From Anaeromassilibacillus senegalensis (GTDB lineage Bacteria > Bacillota > Clostridia > Oscillospirales > Acutalibacteraceae): a stretch of DNA of 64,000 nucleotides. Positions 36,437-44,754 of the stretch are shown piece by piece. Location of the stretch: positions 170,148 through 234,147 of the forward strand of contig NZ_LN868535.1 of NCBI RefSeq assembly GCF_001261775.1. The letters run 5' to 3'. The stretch's first letter is position 1; each line of letters opens with the position of its first letter. The position numbers and the translations under genes are program-made. The notes under the pieces are model-generated. The model had not been told where the DNA came from. It did no database searches and saw only the letters and a program-made list of their open reading frames with translations.

Positions 36437-36471
36437 CGGGGAACGGAAAGCGCTTGCTTTCGCGTTCCCCG
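36437..36471 (-). terminator. Intercistronic hairpin between mglB and mglA
   Basis: GGGGAACG pairs with CGTTCCCC with an inner GAAAGC/GCTTTC stem; no long T-tract follows on the minus strand. Such stems after the binding-protein gene usually protect or attenuate the transcript so that MglB is made in excess over MglA and MglC; that role is inferred. Confidence 0.75.
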
Positions 36472-36525
36472 TAGAACAATTTCCTAAAGAAACTCTAAAT
36501 GAAAGTGTGCTGCGTTACGCGGTGA

Positions 36526-37626
36526 TTAACCCATGTAATCCTGGTAGTTGTCAGCGGTAACCTTAACATAGTCGATCCAGACATACTTGCCATCTGTGAT
36601 CTCATAGCCGGTGTTCTCTTTGTTGATCTCTTTGCCCTGAGCAGCAGCAACAGCGATGTTAACAGTTGCTTTACCCTGGTTCTCAGCATCGTTCAGAACA
36701 GTACCCAGCAGGGAGCCGTCTTTCATTGCTTCCAGAGCCGGAGCAGTTGCGTCAACGCCAACAACCGGGATGTACTTGGAAGCGTCGCCGGTGTTGTAGC
36801 CTTCTGCCTTCAGAGCTTCGATTGCGCCGAGAGCCATGTCGTCGTTGTTGCACAGAACAGCTTCGATCTTATCCAGGCCCTGGGAAGAGATGAACGCCTT
36901 CATCAGGTCAGTTGCCTTAACCTTATCCCACATTGCGGTGTCAGCTGCGAGCTGCTCAACGCCGAAGCCAGCATCTTCGATCGCCTTCGGAGCATACTCG
37001 GAACGGAGGGTAGCATCCTGATGGCCCGGCTCGCCCTGGAGCAGGACATACTGGACTTTCTTGTCGCCGTTCTTATCTGCTTCCGGATGTGCGGTGAAGT
37101 AGTCAGCGATGATCTGGCCGGACATTGTGCCGGACTGCTCAGCGCGGCAGCCAACATACCATGCCTGATCGTAGAGGTTCATGTCGTCCTCGGACGGCTG
37201 ACGGTTCAGCAGAACGATCGGCAGGCCAGCGTCCTTCGCCTTGGTGATGATCGGGCCGGCAGCGGTCAGGTCAACCGGGTTAACAGCCAGAGCGTTAACG
37301 CCCTTGGTGATGAAGGTATCAACCTGCTCGTTCTGAGTGGGCTGCTTGTTCTGGGAGTCCACGATGTCGATCTTTGCGCCCAGAGTCTCGGCCTGTGCGG
37401 TCATGTTGTTACGAACGCCGGTCATGAAGGTATCGTCGAACTTGTAGATGCAGGTACCGACGGTGACTTCGCCCTGCGGCTGTTCCGGAGTCTCACTGGG
37501 AGTCTCGCTATCAGTGCCCTGCGGCTGGGATTCCGGAGCGGAAGACGGAGCGGGATCATTGCCGCAACCTACTGCGACGGAAGCCATCATCATAGCGGCC
37601 AACATAAATGCTAATACCTTTTTCAT
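36526..37626 (-). CDS. mglB: Galactose/glucose ABC transporter substrate-binding lipoprotein
   Basis: 366 residues from the ATG at 37,626, which has TAGGAGG upstream. Signal peptide KKVLAFMLAAMMMASVAVGC with a lipobox, then a Pro/Ser/Thr-rich tether (about 25 residues) and a Peripla_BP_4 domain. Sugar-site residues typical of galactose-binding protein are seen in LNRQPSEDD, GEPGHQDATLRSEY and CNNDDMALGAIEAL, and a calcium loop in DKNGDKKVQ. It is the first gene of the mgl operon and captures galactose/glucose outside the membrane. It differs clearly from the paralogue at 27,664. Confidence 0.95.
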   Translation of the reverse strand: MKKVLAFMLAAMMMASVAVGCGNDPAPSSAPESQPQGTDSETPSETPEQPQGEVTVGTCIYKFDDTFMTGVRNNMTAQAETLGAKIDIVDSQNKQPTQNEQVDTFITKGVNALAVNPVDLTAAGPIITKAKDAGLPIVLLNRQPSEDDMNLYDQAWYVGCRAEQSGTMSGQIIADYFTAHPEADKNGDKKVQYVLLQGEPGHQDATLRSEYAPKAIEDAGFGVEQLAADTAMWDKVKATDLMKAFISSQGLDKIEAVLCNNDDMALGAIEALKAEGYNTGDASKYIPVVGVDATAPALEAMKDGSLLGTVLNDAENQGKATVNIAVAAAQGKEINKENTGYEITDGKYVWIDYVKVTADNYQDYMG

Positions 37627-37735
37627 ACCTGAAAATCCTCCTACTTTCTTGTAAAAATCTTCTTCTGGTTTTGCAAATTCAACCCGGCCTGTGTATTTGC
37701 ACAAATCCGGGCAGGATTGCTGTTTACTATTAGAT

Positions 37736-37804
37736 AGTATAACTTCCACGTTTTAAAAAATCTATATAAAATTCTTCGGTCTTCCATGAAATATCTTCGG
37801 TCTT
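37736..37804 (-). promoter_or_regulatory. mgl promoter with tandem YesN-type operator
   Basis: On the minus strand the 11-bp element AAGACCGAAGA occurs twice (plus-strand 37,773-37,783 and 37,794-37,804), identical copies with a 21-bp period. A -10 TATACT lies at 37,736-37,741 and the expected -35 position (about 37,759-37,764) has no consensus, as expected for an activator-dependent promoter. The two repeats end about 9 bp upstream of that -35. Activation by the YesN at 31,618 is inferred. The rest of the gap up to 38,024 shows no gene. Confidence 0.7.
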
Positions 37805-38024
37805 TTGCTCGATTCTTTCCAGCAAAAACCGATGTTCTTTGTGAATTATAGCGGTTGATTCGAAATAAGAATCAGTTTTCGCCCCACATAGGCGGTGAAA
37901 TACAGGCTTTTTGACGGAAACCCACCAGATGCTGTGGTTGTACCCCTCTCCAGCCGTGCCGCGGCATATCCGCCTGTTCTCATGCATAAAATCGAACGAT
38001 GCAAACAAGGGAGGGACATGGCAA

Positions 38025-38939
38025 ATGGAAGCTTATGCACTGGCCAAAAGCGCGGTGGTTCCGCTTCTGGCGTCGCCGGAAGCGCACGCGGAGCGGGTGG
38101 ACGAGGCGCTCTGCGGCATGTTTTTGCAGATTTTGGAGAAATCGGGCCGCTTCTACCGGGTGCGCACCTCTTACCGATATGAGGGCTGGGCCGCCGGAGA
38201 AGGGCTCTGCTTTGGTGAGGAACAGCTCGCACTGTGGCGCACCGCTCCCAAACGCGCCGTGTGCATGTCCTTTGCCGACGTACAGGCGGAACCCAAGGTA
38301 CAGGCGGAACCGCTCTGCACCCTCACGCGCGGCGCCGCTGTCTCCCCTGCTGGCACAGCGGCGGACGGCTGGCAGAAAATCCGCCTGCCGGACGGAGCGG
38401 AGGGCTTTGTCCCCTGCCCGGCCATCGCACGGGTGCTTCCCGCGGACCGGCCGGAGGCGGCGTTCCGCCGCGGCGTGGTCCCGGCCATCGCACGGGTGCT
38501 TCCCGCGGACCGGCCGGAGGCGGCGTTCCGCCGCGGCGTGGTGCGCACTGCACTCTCCTATCTGGGAACCCCCTACCGCTGGGGCGGCAAATCGCCACTC
38601 GGCATCGACTGTTCCGGATTGTGCTTTATGGCCTACTATTTAAATGGGAGCGTCATCTTCCGCGACGCGCGTATAGAACCCGGCTTTCCCGTCCATGAAA
38701 TTCCGTTCCGCAGCGCCAAGCCGGGCGACCTGCTCTATTTCCCGGGGCACATCGCCATGTTGATCGGAAACGGACGCTATGTGCACGCCACCGCGGGCAA
38801 CGGCTGCCACGGCGTGGTCATCAACAGCCTGGATCCCCGCTCCCGGGAATACCGCGCCGACTTGCCCGCCAAGCTGACCGCTGTGGGCAGCATTTTCCCC
38901 TGTATCACAGCGCAAAATAAACGCCGCCTTTCCAAATAA
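38025..38939 (+). CDS. NlpC/P60 peptidase with SH3-like N-terminus
   Basis: 304 residues from the ATG at 38,025 (GGGAGGGA upstream). No clear signal peptide is present, so export is uncertain. The N-terminal part resembles two bacterial SH3-type domains (about 25-70 and 95-150, ending DGAEGFVPCPAI). The C-terminal NlpC/P60 domain has Cys in GIDCSGLCFMAYY, His in GHIAMLIGNGRYVHAT and the usual GTPYRWGGKSP start, so it should cleave D-Glu-diaminoacyl bonds in wall peptides. A 21-residue segment (38,419-38,481) is repeated exactly, in frame, at 38,482-38,544 in the linker before the catalytic domain. Confidence 0.9.
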   Translation: MEAYALAKSAVVPLLASPEAHAERVDEALCGMFLQILEKSGRFYRVRTSYRYEGWAAGEGLCFGEEQLALWRTAPKRAVCMSFADVQAEPKVQAEPLCTLTRGAAVSPAGTAADGWQKIRLPDGAEGFVPCPAIARVLPADRPEAAFRRGVVPAIARVLPADRPEAAFRRGVVRTALSYLGTPYRWGGKSPLGIDCSGLCFMAYYLNGSVIFRDARIEPGFPVHEIPFRSAKPGDLLYFPGHIAMLIGNGRYVHATAGNGCHGVVINSLDPRSREYRADLPAKLTAVGSIFPCITAQNKRRLSK

Positions 38940-38950
38940 TATATAACAGC

Positions 38951-38982
38951 AAACCGCGCGGAGCAACTACTCCGCGCGGTTT
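38951..38982 (+). terminator. Bidirectional-looking terminator
   Basis: AACCGCGCGGAG pairs perfectly with CTCCGCGCGGTT around a six-base loop. It lies between the convergent NlpC/P60 and transglutaminase-like genes and can serve both. Confidence 0.85.
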
Positions 38983-39023
38983 CAGCTAACACATATTAAA
39001 AAGGAGGGACGTATTTTTAAACA

Positions 39024-40016
39024 TCAAACGGAATACGGATAATCCGCATCGCACAGCGCCGGATAGGTAAAGCTTGACCCATTGGGAGACAGCACACCCG
39101 TCGCCTGATGGCTAACGGAAAAACGATTTGCCCCCTTCAGGAAATACGCGTACCGAACCGAACCGCCTATGGGATCGTCCCATGTGACGTCTACCGCGTA
39201 CCAGCCGCCGTCGACCTGTACGCTGCACCACATATGCGCCGTTCCTCCGGCTGTCCCGCGCACCAGAACGCAGGGAATCCCCAACGCGTCCAAAACAGCC
39301 TTGTATGCACGGGAATAGCCTTCACAGACCGCCGTGCCCTTGACCAGCGCGCCATATGCGCCAAACACATTGACGCCCTGCTGGCTGCGCGTCGTATAGG
39401 CTGCGCGGGCGGCAAGCGCATCGTGCACCGCCTTGAGCTGCGCGGAAACATCGGTTTCCTTCCGTGCGGACGCGGCAATCCGGTCGATTTCGGCGTCCAG
39501 CTCTGTGATTGCAACGCCAACCCTGCCGGGAGAAAGCATCCCCTCAGCCAAATAATCACTGTCCCCGCTGCCCTTCCCCAGAACCGCCGTACAGTACCGG
39601 CCGCTCTGCGTTGCGCGCAGCGTCAGCTTGGAAAAGTCCACATAAAACACATCGGGATAATCATTCATAAACGCATCGCGCCCCGCCTGAAATGCCGCTG
39701 TCAGAGGACGGCTGCCATTCAAATGCGCGCGTACGTCGCTGACCGCCAGCTGATCGCCGCTGAACGTTCCGCGGATCAGGTCGATGCTCCCTGTGCCGCT
39801 GCGCAGGCTTCCGTTGCGTCGCATCTCTACCAGCGCATTGTAAAAAATCTTGGCTTGCTTGTCCAGCTGGTTTCCAAACCAGTTCTGCGCATCCACAACG
39901 GCCCCCTGTGTTACAGCCGCAGCCGGCTGTTCTGCCGCGGCCGTTGCCGGCTGCACCCCTGCGCCGGATGCGACAGCAATCAACAGCAACAATGCCACCA
40001 GTGCATTGATTTTCAC
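39024..40016 (-). CDS. Secreted transglutaminase-like (papain-fold) protein
   Basis: About 330 residues from the GTG at 40,016, chosen because the signal peptide KINALVALLLLIAVASGAG...ATAAA starts there; an ATG at 40,091 with AGAAAGG upstream would add 25 residues before the hydrophobic core. The transglut_core triad is visible: Cys in GTAVCEGYSRAYKAVL, His in GTAHMWCSV and Asp in YAVDVTWDDP. These domains act as peptidases or crosslinkers at the cell surface; which applies is unknown. Expression is governed by the c-di-GMP-I riboswitch upstream, linking it to attached or biofilm growth. Confidence 0.87.
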   Translation of the reverse strand: MKINALVALLLLIAVASGAGVQPATAAAEQPAAAVTQGAVVDAQNWFGNQLDKQAKIFYNALVEMRRNGSLRSGTGSIDLIRGTFSGDQLAVSDVRAHLNGSRPLTAAFQAGRDAFMNDYPDVFYVDFSKLTLRATQSGRYCTAVLGKGSGDSDYLAEGMLSPGRVGVAITELDAEIDRIAASARKETDVSAQLKAVHDALAARAAYTTRSQQGVNVFGAYGALVKGTAVCEGYSRAYKAVLDALGIPCVLVRGTAGGTAHMWCSVQVDGGWYAVDVTWDDPIGGSVRYAYFLKGANRFSVSHQATGVLSPNGSSFTYPALCDADYPYSV

Positions 40017-40109
40017 TTTATCTTTTCTCTCCCCATCATTCCCAAGTATCGTTCCGCAGGCAGACGTCTTCTTCACAACGGCAGACCGCATGTGAGCGCC
40101 TTTCTGTAT

Positions 40110-40137
40110 AAAAAAGGCCTTGCTCTCAGCAAGGCGC
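40110..40137 (-). terminator. Riboswitch expression-platform terminator
   Basis: GCCTTGCT pairs with AGCAAGGC around GAG, followed on the minus strand by CTTTTTTAT. It lies between the c-di-GMP aptamer and the transglutaminase-like gene. Confidence 0.88.
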
Positions 40138-40189
40138 GTCAATCAAACAGGAGGTCTGAAAAAGACATCCCCAACTGCTCCCCTGACGG

Positions 40190-40270
40190 GAAGGCAACCG
40201 GCTGCCATACTGCCTTCGGCAGGTTAGGCCCTTTGACTTTGCGTCCCTGCATTTCTCCAGGTTTGCCAAT
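40190..40270 (-). promoter_or_regulatory. c-di-GMP-I (GEMM) riboswitch
   Basis: On the minus strand the conserved aptamer pieces occur in order: GGCAAACCTGGAGAAATGCA, then GGGACGCAAAG, GGGCCTAACC, a P1b stem CTGCCGAAGGCAG, and AGCCGGTTGCC. The CAAACC/GACGCAAAG/CTAA/AGCCGG pattern is diagnostic of the GEMM-I class. A terminator at 40,110-40,137 is the likely expression platform, so c-di-GMP should switch the downstream secreted transglutaminase-like gene; the direction of the switch cannot be told by eye. Confidence 0.92.
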
Positions 40271-40477
40271 ATGAAATTGTATAAAAGCATCTGTCCATAC
40301 GTCATGTTAAGTGTATGCTTTTCCTATGAAAAAAGCAAGCGTTTTCTAAAAATTCTGTGAGATTTTTAACAGCCGCCTTTATATTTCTCCGCAAAGAAAA
40401 AGTCCTCTCCACACGGCGTTTTGTTTCATTCCGCACAGAAAATGAACTTCTTTCCATTTGGGAGCTTTTGATTAAAC

Positions 40478-40655
40478 ATAAGAAAAGCGCCCGCAGTCGG
40501 TCAAAGCCTCCGCTTGGGGAACGGACAGGCCACAGAACCGGGCGGGCGCTCTCTTTCCGAATCAATCGGATGCAACCGGCCGCCGTTTTGTACCGGACCG
40601 CCGGATGCCGCATGCCGGGGCATGCTTGAGGATGTGTATGTGGGTAATTGGGGAT
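40478..40655 (-). ncRNA. Candidate structured small RNA of about 178 nt
   Basis: On the minus strand there is a strong promoter, TTGCAT at 40,685-40,690 and TATAAT at 40,662-40,667 with a 17-bp spacer. No reading frame with a ribosome site follows. The transcript would contain a stem around CCGGCGGTCCG/CGGCGGCCGG and end in a stem GCGCCCGC/GCGGGCGC followed by TTTTCTT at about 40,480. The size resembles 6S RNA, but I cannot establish homology. It sits in an 830-bp gene-free gap. Confidence 0.5.
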
Positions 40656-40773
40656 ATTTTCATTATATAGAGTGCGAAAGCGGAATGCAACGTCGATATG
40701 GAAGAACAAAACCCAGTTTCATCCAGTCCGTTTCGTCACATTCTCCAAATTCGCTGTTGCCTAATCAAAAGGA

Positions 40774-40810
40774 ATCGGGCGAAGCGCAACAATCGCACGC
40801 TTTGCCCGAT
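40774..40810 (-). terminator. Terminator of the binding-lipoprotein gene
   Basis: ATCGGGC-(G)-AAGCG pairs with CGCTTTGCCCGAT around an 11-base loop; on the minus strand TCCTTTTG follows. It lies about 35 bases past the stop of the 40,845 gene. Confidence 0.75.
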
Positions 40811-40844
40811 AAAATACGCTATATTTTGATGTCTCTCGTTTGGA

Positions 40845-42101
40845 TTATTCGTCCGCGGAATAGATCAGATTGCCTTCCGGACGGACCTTCGCGCTGTCCG
40901 AATACAGCAGGTCCAGCGTCTCCTGGGTTGCAATACCGGTCGCTTTGAGCCCATTGACATACTGGAAATCCATTACGGACTGCTGCGTTCCCTCGCCATA
41001 CAGGCCGGTGGGCTGCACAAACAGGTAGCCCAGCTCCGCGAGGCGGTTCTGCATCTTTTTGACCTCTTCGCTCTCGTCGCCCGGGTTCAGCGCGCCTGTC
41101 GTACTCTGCGGCGGGGTAGAACTGACGTCGCCCACCCCCATGTTCGGATCACCGCCCATCGGCGCGCTGCTTGTCCCGTCGCCCGGCTCCAGGCTGGTTG
41201 TCCCCTGTGCGAGTGCCGGATACACCGTGCCCGCCATAAAGCTGACGGCGGTCACCATACCGTTGCCCTGCCAGCGCATCAGGGAAGGATCCATCTCATA
41301 GACGCGGCCCTCCTGCACGGCGGTCAGCGCTTTGTATTTTTCCGTCTGTGCCAGGGTATCCTTTAACCCCGTCGGACAAAAGATATACTGCGGCTGCACC
41401 ATCAGCAGGGTGTCCACGCTCATCTGGTTGCCAGCTCCATCGGACGCGGCGTTCACAAGGCCCGCATATTCAATCAGCTTGCCCGCCAGCGTGTCTCCGG
41501 TCACCACGCCGCCCGCGGCATCCAGCAGATAACAAACGGAAACCGGCGTATCGGTCTGCGGGATCTGGCGGTTGATGTCATCCATCATGGAGAAAATGCC
41601 CTCCGCGATCCGTTCGCCGCGTTCATAGCCCTTATTGCCGCCCTTGATGGCCGCGCCCACCTGCGTATACAGACGGGTAAAGTCCTCGCGTCCGGTGGCC
41701 GGGGCAATCGCCAGCACGTCGACGCCTGCATCGTTCAGGGCTTTCTTCTGCTCCTCTGTCGGCGCCGTTTCCGTCAGCACCAGGTCCGCGCCCGCGTCAC
41801 GGAGCGCCTGGGCGTCGTTCAGCGTGAAATCCGGCAGGACGGAAAGATCGGTCTGGGTGCACTCCGCGCTCTTGGCGCGCAGCTGCATCTCATAGCCGAT
41901 GGCGAGGATGACCTCCGCGAGGTTCGGTGAAAGCACCGCCACACCCTCCGGTTCATCCTTAATCGTCACTTCGTTGATGGTCACGGGGTAATCCTGCGCC
42001 GCCGCGCCGGAAGTGATATCCCCCTGCGGCCCGCAGCCCGCAAACGCGCCCAGAATCAGCAGGACGCTCAACAGCGCCGCAAGCGTTCTTTTCAGTATCA
42101 T
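40845..42101 (-). CDS. Metal-chelate/cobalamin-type binding lipoprotein fused to a peptidoglycan-binding domain
   Basis: 418 residues from the ATG at 42,101 (GGAAGGAG upstream). Signal peptide and lipobox GAFAGCG. Residues about 45-310 form a class III (TroA/BtuF-like) binding domain: SPNLAEVILAIGYE, ADLVLTETAPTEEQ, VQPQYIFCPTG and YEMDPSLMRWQGNGMVTA. A Gly/Pro/Ser linker follows, then a PG_binding_1 domain (about 340-405; DESEEVKKMQNRLAELGYL, GLYGEGTQQSVMDFQ, ATGIATQETLDLL). The linked domain would fix the receptor to the wall. No BtuC/FecD-type permease is nearby. A shared operon with the DUF815 gene is likely, as only 16 bases separate them. Confidence 0.88.
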   Translation of the reverse strand: MILKRTLAALLSVLLILGAFAGCGPQGDITSGAAAQDYPVTINEVTIKDEPEGVAVLSPNLAEVILAIGYEMQLRAKSAECTQTDLSVLPDFTLNDAQALRDAGADLVLTETAPTEEQKKALNDAGVDVLAIAPATGREDFTRLYTQVGAAIKGGNKGYERGERIAEGIFSMMDDINRQIPQTDTPVSVCYLLDAAGGVVTGDTLAGKLIEYAGLVNAASDGAGNQMSVDTLLMVQPQYIFCPTGLKDTLAQTEKYKALTAVQEGRVYEMDPSLMRWQGNGMVTAVSFMAGTVYPALAQGTTSLEPGDGTSSAPMGGDPNMGVGDVSSTPPQSTTGALNPGDESEEVKKMQNRLAELGYLFVQPTGLYGEGTQQSVMDFQYVNGLKATGIATQETLDLLYSDSAKVRPEGNLIYSADE

Positions 42102-42117
42102 TTGGGTACTCCTTCCA

Positions 42118-43347
42118 TTAAGCAAGCGGCTGGCCGCGCCGGATGCGTGCCTCCGCGTCGTCCACGTATTGTTTTGCACAGCGCGGGGAGCGTCCGCCAC
42201 GGGCGATTGCCCAGCGCTCCGCGCCCGCCTGAATCTCCGGCAGGTATTCGTCCAGTTCCCGCTGCCGCGCCAGAAGCGCCACAATTTCCAGAAAGCGCGC
42301 CTTGTCCGGCAGGCAGAAATTGATTGACAGCCCAAAGCGGTCCGCCAGCGACATACTCTCCTGAATGGTATCGCCGAGATGAATCTCGTCGCCCTCGCGG
42401 TCGGAAAAGCTCTCGCGCAGCAAATGGCGGCGGTTGGAGGTCGCATAGATCAGCGCGTTCTCCGGCCGGGCCGCAAGCCCGCCCTCCAGCACCGCCTTCA
42501 ACGCGGCGTAGGTGTCGTCCTGCCGGGAGAACGAGAGGTCGTCGATAAAGATGATGAATTTCAACGGGATGGCGGCGATCTGGTCCACCAGCGCCGGAAA
42601 ATCCATCAGGTTTTCCTTGGGAATTTCAATCACGCGCAGTCCCTGCGGGTGAAACTCATTCAGCATCGCCTTGACCGTAGAGGATTTGCCCGTGCCGCGG
42701 TCGCCGTAAAGCAGGCAATTGTTGGCGGGCAGTCCCTGTAAGAAAGCCAGGGTGTTGTCGATGGCCAGCTTGCGCTGCAAATCGTAGCCCTTGAGGTCCG
42801 CCAGCCGCTGCCCGTCCGGGTAGGCGACCGGCTGAATTTTGTGGTCGCGCCAGATGAACGCGCGGTACCGGGCATACATGCCGCAGCCGTTGGCGCGGTA
42901 ATATGCCGCCATCTTCGGCAGACACTGCTCCAACTCGCCTGAAAGCACCGCGGCCGGTTCCCCGGTCTTCCATTCCGGCAGCTCCAAATCCGCGATCTCC
43001 TGTGCAAACGCAGAGCCTTCGCGCAGGTCCCGCGGCGTGAGCGAAGCCACCCGGCGGATGACGGAGAGGTCCCGCCGGACCGCATGGCGCACCCCCTCCG
43101 GCAGCACTGCGGTTCCGGCCGCCGCCGCGAGGGAGAACGCGTTTTCGTCAAACAGCGCGGTGCCAGTGAGGCAGCCGGCGAGGTTTTCGCTGAAGCCGCG
43201 CGCCGACAGCGCATCGAAGAACGCGCCCCAGGCATTGAGGAACGCTTCCAGCGAAGCGCCGTTCGCCGCCCATAACAGGTGGTAAAAAGCTTTGGGAACC
43301 GTTCGGTTCAAAATTCCTTTATAGATAGAGAGGGAGGCCAGTTCCAT
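42118..43347 (-). CDS. DUF815 family AAA ATPase
   Basis: 409 residues from the ATG at 43,347, where the family's usual start (ELASLSIYKGILN) begins; a TTG eight codons earlier is the alternative and neither has a strong ribosome site. Walker A is LLYGDRGTGKSSTVKAML and Walker B FIIFIDDLSF, with a sensor ATSNRRHLL and the family-typical SLADRFGLSINF. An N-terminal region of about 180 residues is predicted helical. DUF815 proteins are widespread in Firmicutes without a settled role. It is upstream of the binding lipoprotein, and the pair is probably cotranscribed. Confidence 0.88.
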   Translation of the reverse strand: MELASLSIYKGILNRTVPKAFYHLLWAANGASLEAFLNAWGAFFDALSARGFSENLAGCLTGTALFDENAFSLAAAAGTAVLPEGVRHAVRRDLSVIRRVASLTPRDLREGSAFAQEIADLELPEWKTGEPAAVLSGELEQCLPKMAAYYRANGCGMYARYRAFIWRDHKIQPVAYPDGQRLADLKGYDLQRKLAIDNTLAFLQGLPANNCLLYGDRGTGKSSTVKAMLNEFHPQGLRVIEIPKENLMDFPALVDQIAAIPLKFIIFIDDLSFSRQDDTYAALKAVLEGGLAARPENALIYATSNRRHLLRESFSDREGDEIHLGDTIQESMSLADRFGLSINFCLPDKARFLEIVALLARQRELDEYLPEIQAGAERWAIARGGRSPRCAKQYVDDAEARIRRGQPLA

Positions 43348-43530
43348 GGCCGCTTCTTTGACAGGATTCAAGAAAAAGACTCCTTTACCGATACAAACTC
43401 ATATGGATACATGATACCCTGCGTGCGTTTTTATGTCAAGTTATACGGGGCTCCAGACTTGCGAATTTACAAATTGTTTGCTAGTATTATGTAAGAGTCC
43501 ACCCGTAACGTTACAGAAAGGTAGATGGTT

Positions 43531-44349
43531 ATGATGAAGCACAGCGCCTATCGCCTTGCGGCATGGATCGTTGCCGCCTGTATGATATTCCTGTTCACCG
43601 CTTGCGACCAGTCCGCCGATCCGGAGGTCATCCTGCGGGAATCTCTGGCAAAGTCGGAACAGATCGCCAACTGTGAAGCCTCTTACCGCTATTCCCTCAT
43701 CTATGCCAGTGAAGAAAAGGAGACGCAGGTTTCCTCATCCATCGACTCCACCTATTTCTCCAGCCCCTTCCGCCTGAGAGAAGAACGGACAACGAACGGA
43801 ACCGACTCCACCACCTATCTCAACGCGGAGGACCAGGACGTCTGGTATTACGCGAAGATGGAGGACGGCTGGAAAAAAGTAAACGTCGAAAATCAGGACC
43901 GTTCCCCCACAAAGCTGCTGCCTTCCCTCAGCCTGCTGAAAAGCGCGGAACAGCCAAAGCTGGTCCGCGAAGAAGAATGGGACGGAACGCCCGCCTATAA
44001 GCTGGAGCTTTCCTTCCCGGCGGAAACGCTGCACAACACCATTGCGGAGATTGTCGCGACCAGCGGCATGGGCAATGGTTCCCAAACCCTTGTTCCGGCC
44101 CTTCTGGAAAGCGTTCCCCCTTTGTTCGGTTATTGCTACATCGCCAAGGACAGCGGGTTGCCTTTGGCCCTGGAATTGGACACCACCGATGCGTTGAATA
44201 CCGTTTTCAGCAACATTGACGGCGACAGCGTTCAAATTACCGTTTCTGAAAGCGTCATTTCCGGAACCATCCGCAACCCGGACCGCACGGACCCGTTCGA
44301 TCTTCCGCCCGAGACCGCCGCCGCTGAAATAATGGAGGCTGCCGGATAA
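43531..44349 (+). CDS. Secreted lipoprotein, DUF6612-like
   Basis: About 272 residues from the ATG at 43,531, placed nine bases after AAAGG; an ATG two codons earlier is too close. Signal peptide and lipobox FLFTAC, then a beta-rich LolA/DUF6612-like region: SYRYSLIYASEEKETQVSSS, DVWYYAKMEDGWKKV and an insert GSQTLVPALLESVPPLFGY. Such proteins are surface lipoproteins of unknown role. The stop is followed by a CTTCCGCGC/GCGCGGAAG stem near 44,391-44,425 that may terminate it. It is the last chromosomal gene before tRNA-Ser. Confidence 0.75.
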   Translation: MMKHSAYRLAAWIVAACMIFLFTACDQSADPEVILRESLAKSEQIANCEASYRYSLIYASEEKETQVSSSIDSTYFSSPFRLREERTTNGTDSTTYLNAEDQDVWYYAKMEDGWKKVNVENQDRSPTKLLPSLSLLKSAEQPKLVREEEWDGTPAYKLELSFPAETLHNTIAEIVATSGMGNGSQTLVPALLESVPPLFGYCYIAKDSGLPLALELDTTDALNTVFSNIDGDSVQITVSESVISGTIRNPDRTDPFDLPPETAAAEIMEAAG

Positions 44350-44560
44350 GACCCGCAGGCCAAAGACAAGGCAGAACTGATCGAAACAGTCTTCCGCGCA
44401 TACTTTTTTAAAGTGGCGCGGAAGGCTATATAAAGGATAGACAGTCTCTCGTACTTTGGAGCGCGGGTTCAGCGCAGGCTTGATCAACGCAGTTATCTTG
44501 GACGGTTCTTCCACATTTTCTCAATTCTTCTGTTTTTGTAAGCCGGTTTCGTCAAATGGC

Positions 44561-44589
44561 TTGACTTTTCCGCGTTGTCTCTTTAAAAT
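44561..44589 (+). promoter_or_regulatory. Promoter of tRNA-Ser
   Basis: TTGACT (44,561-44,566) and TAAAAT (44,584-44,589) with a 17-bp spacer, about 20 bp upstream of the mature tRNA 5' end. The rest of the 44,350-44,609 gap holds only the stem near 44,400. Confidence 0.8.
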
Positions 44590-44609
44590 AGAGAGCGTAT
44601 CTGAAATAC

Positions 44610-44698
44610 GGAAGCGTATCGAAGTGGTCATAACGGGCCTGACTCGAAATCAGGTAGCCCTCACGGGCTCGTGGGTTCGAATCCCACCGCTTCCGCCA
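44610..44698 (+). tRNA. tRNA-Ser (anticodon CGA), element attachment site
   Basis: 89 nt with encoded CCA. The acceptor stem is GGAAGCG/CGCTTCC with discriminator G. The anticodon loop is CTCGAAA, giving CGA (reads UCG). A long variable arm (GCCCTCACGGGC) and the T-arm GGGTTCGAATCCC are present. The mobile element begins immediately after it, so the 3' half is the likely attL core. Confidence 0.94.
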
Positions 44699-44754
44699 TA
44701 ACATTAGGTCAAAATAGATGCAGGGCCGAAAAACCCAGTGTTTATGCGGCCTGA

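Noticed and set aside
40302..40948. Frames of 135 (minus) and 144 (plus) codons in the gap downstream of the c-di-GMP riboswitch
   Set aside because: Both cross the candidate ncRNA, promoter and terminator stems, and lack ribosome sites.
42102..42446. Longer N-terminus for the binding lipoprotein (115 extra codons)
   Set aside because: The extra part lies antiparallel in frame to DUF815 coding sequence and precedes an excellent signal peptide with its own ribosome site.
43372..43530. Possible riboswitch between the divergent DUF815 and lipoprotein genes
   Set aside because: No conserved aptamer motif or terminator is visible in this 160-bp AT-rich segment.
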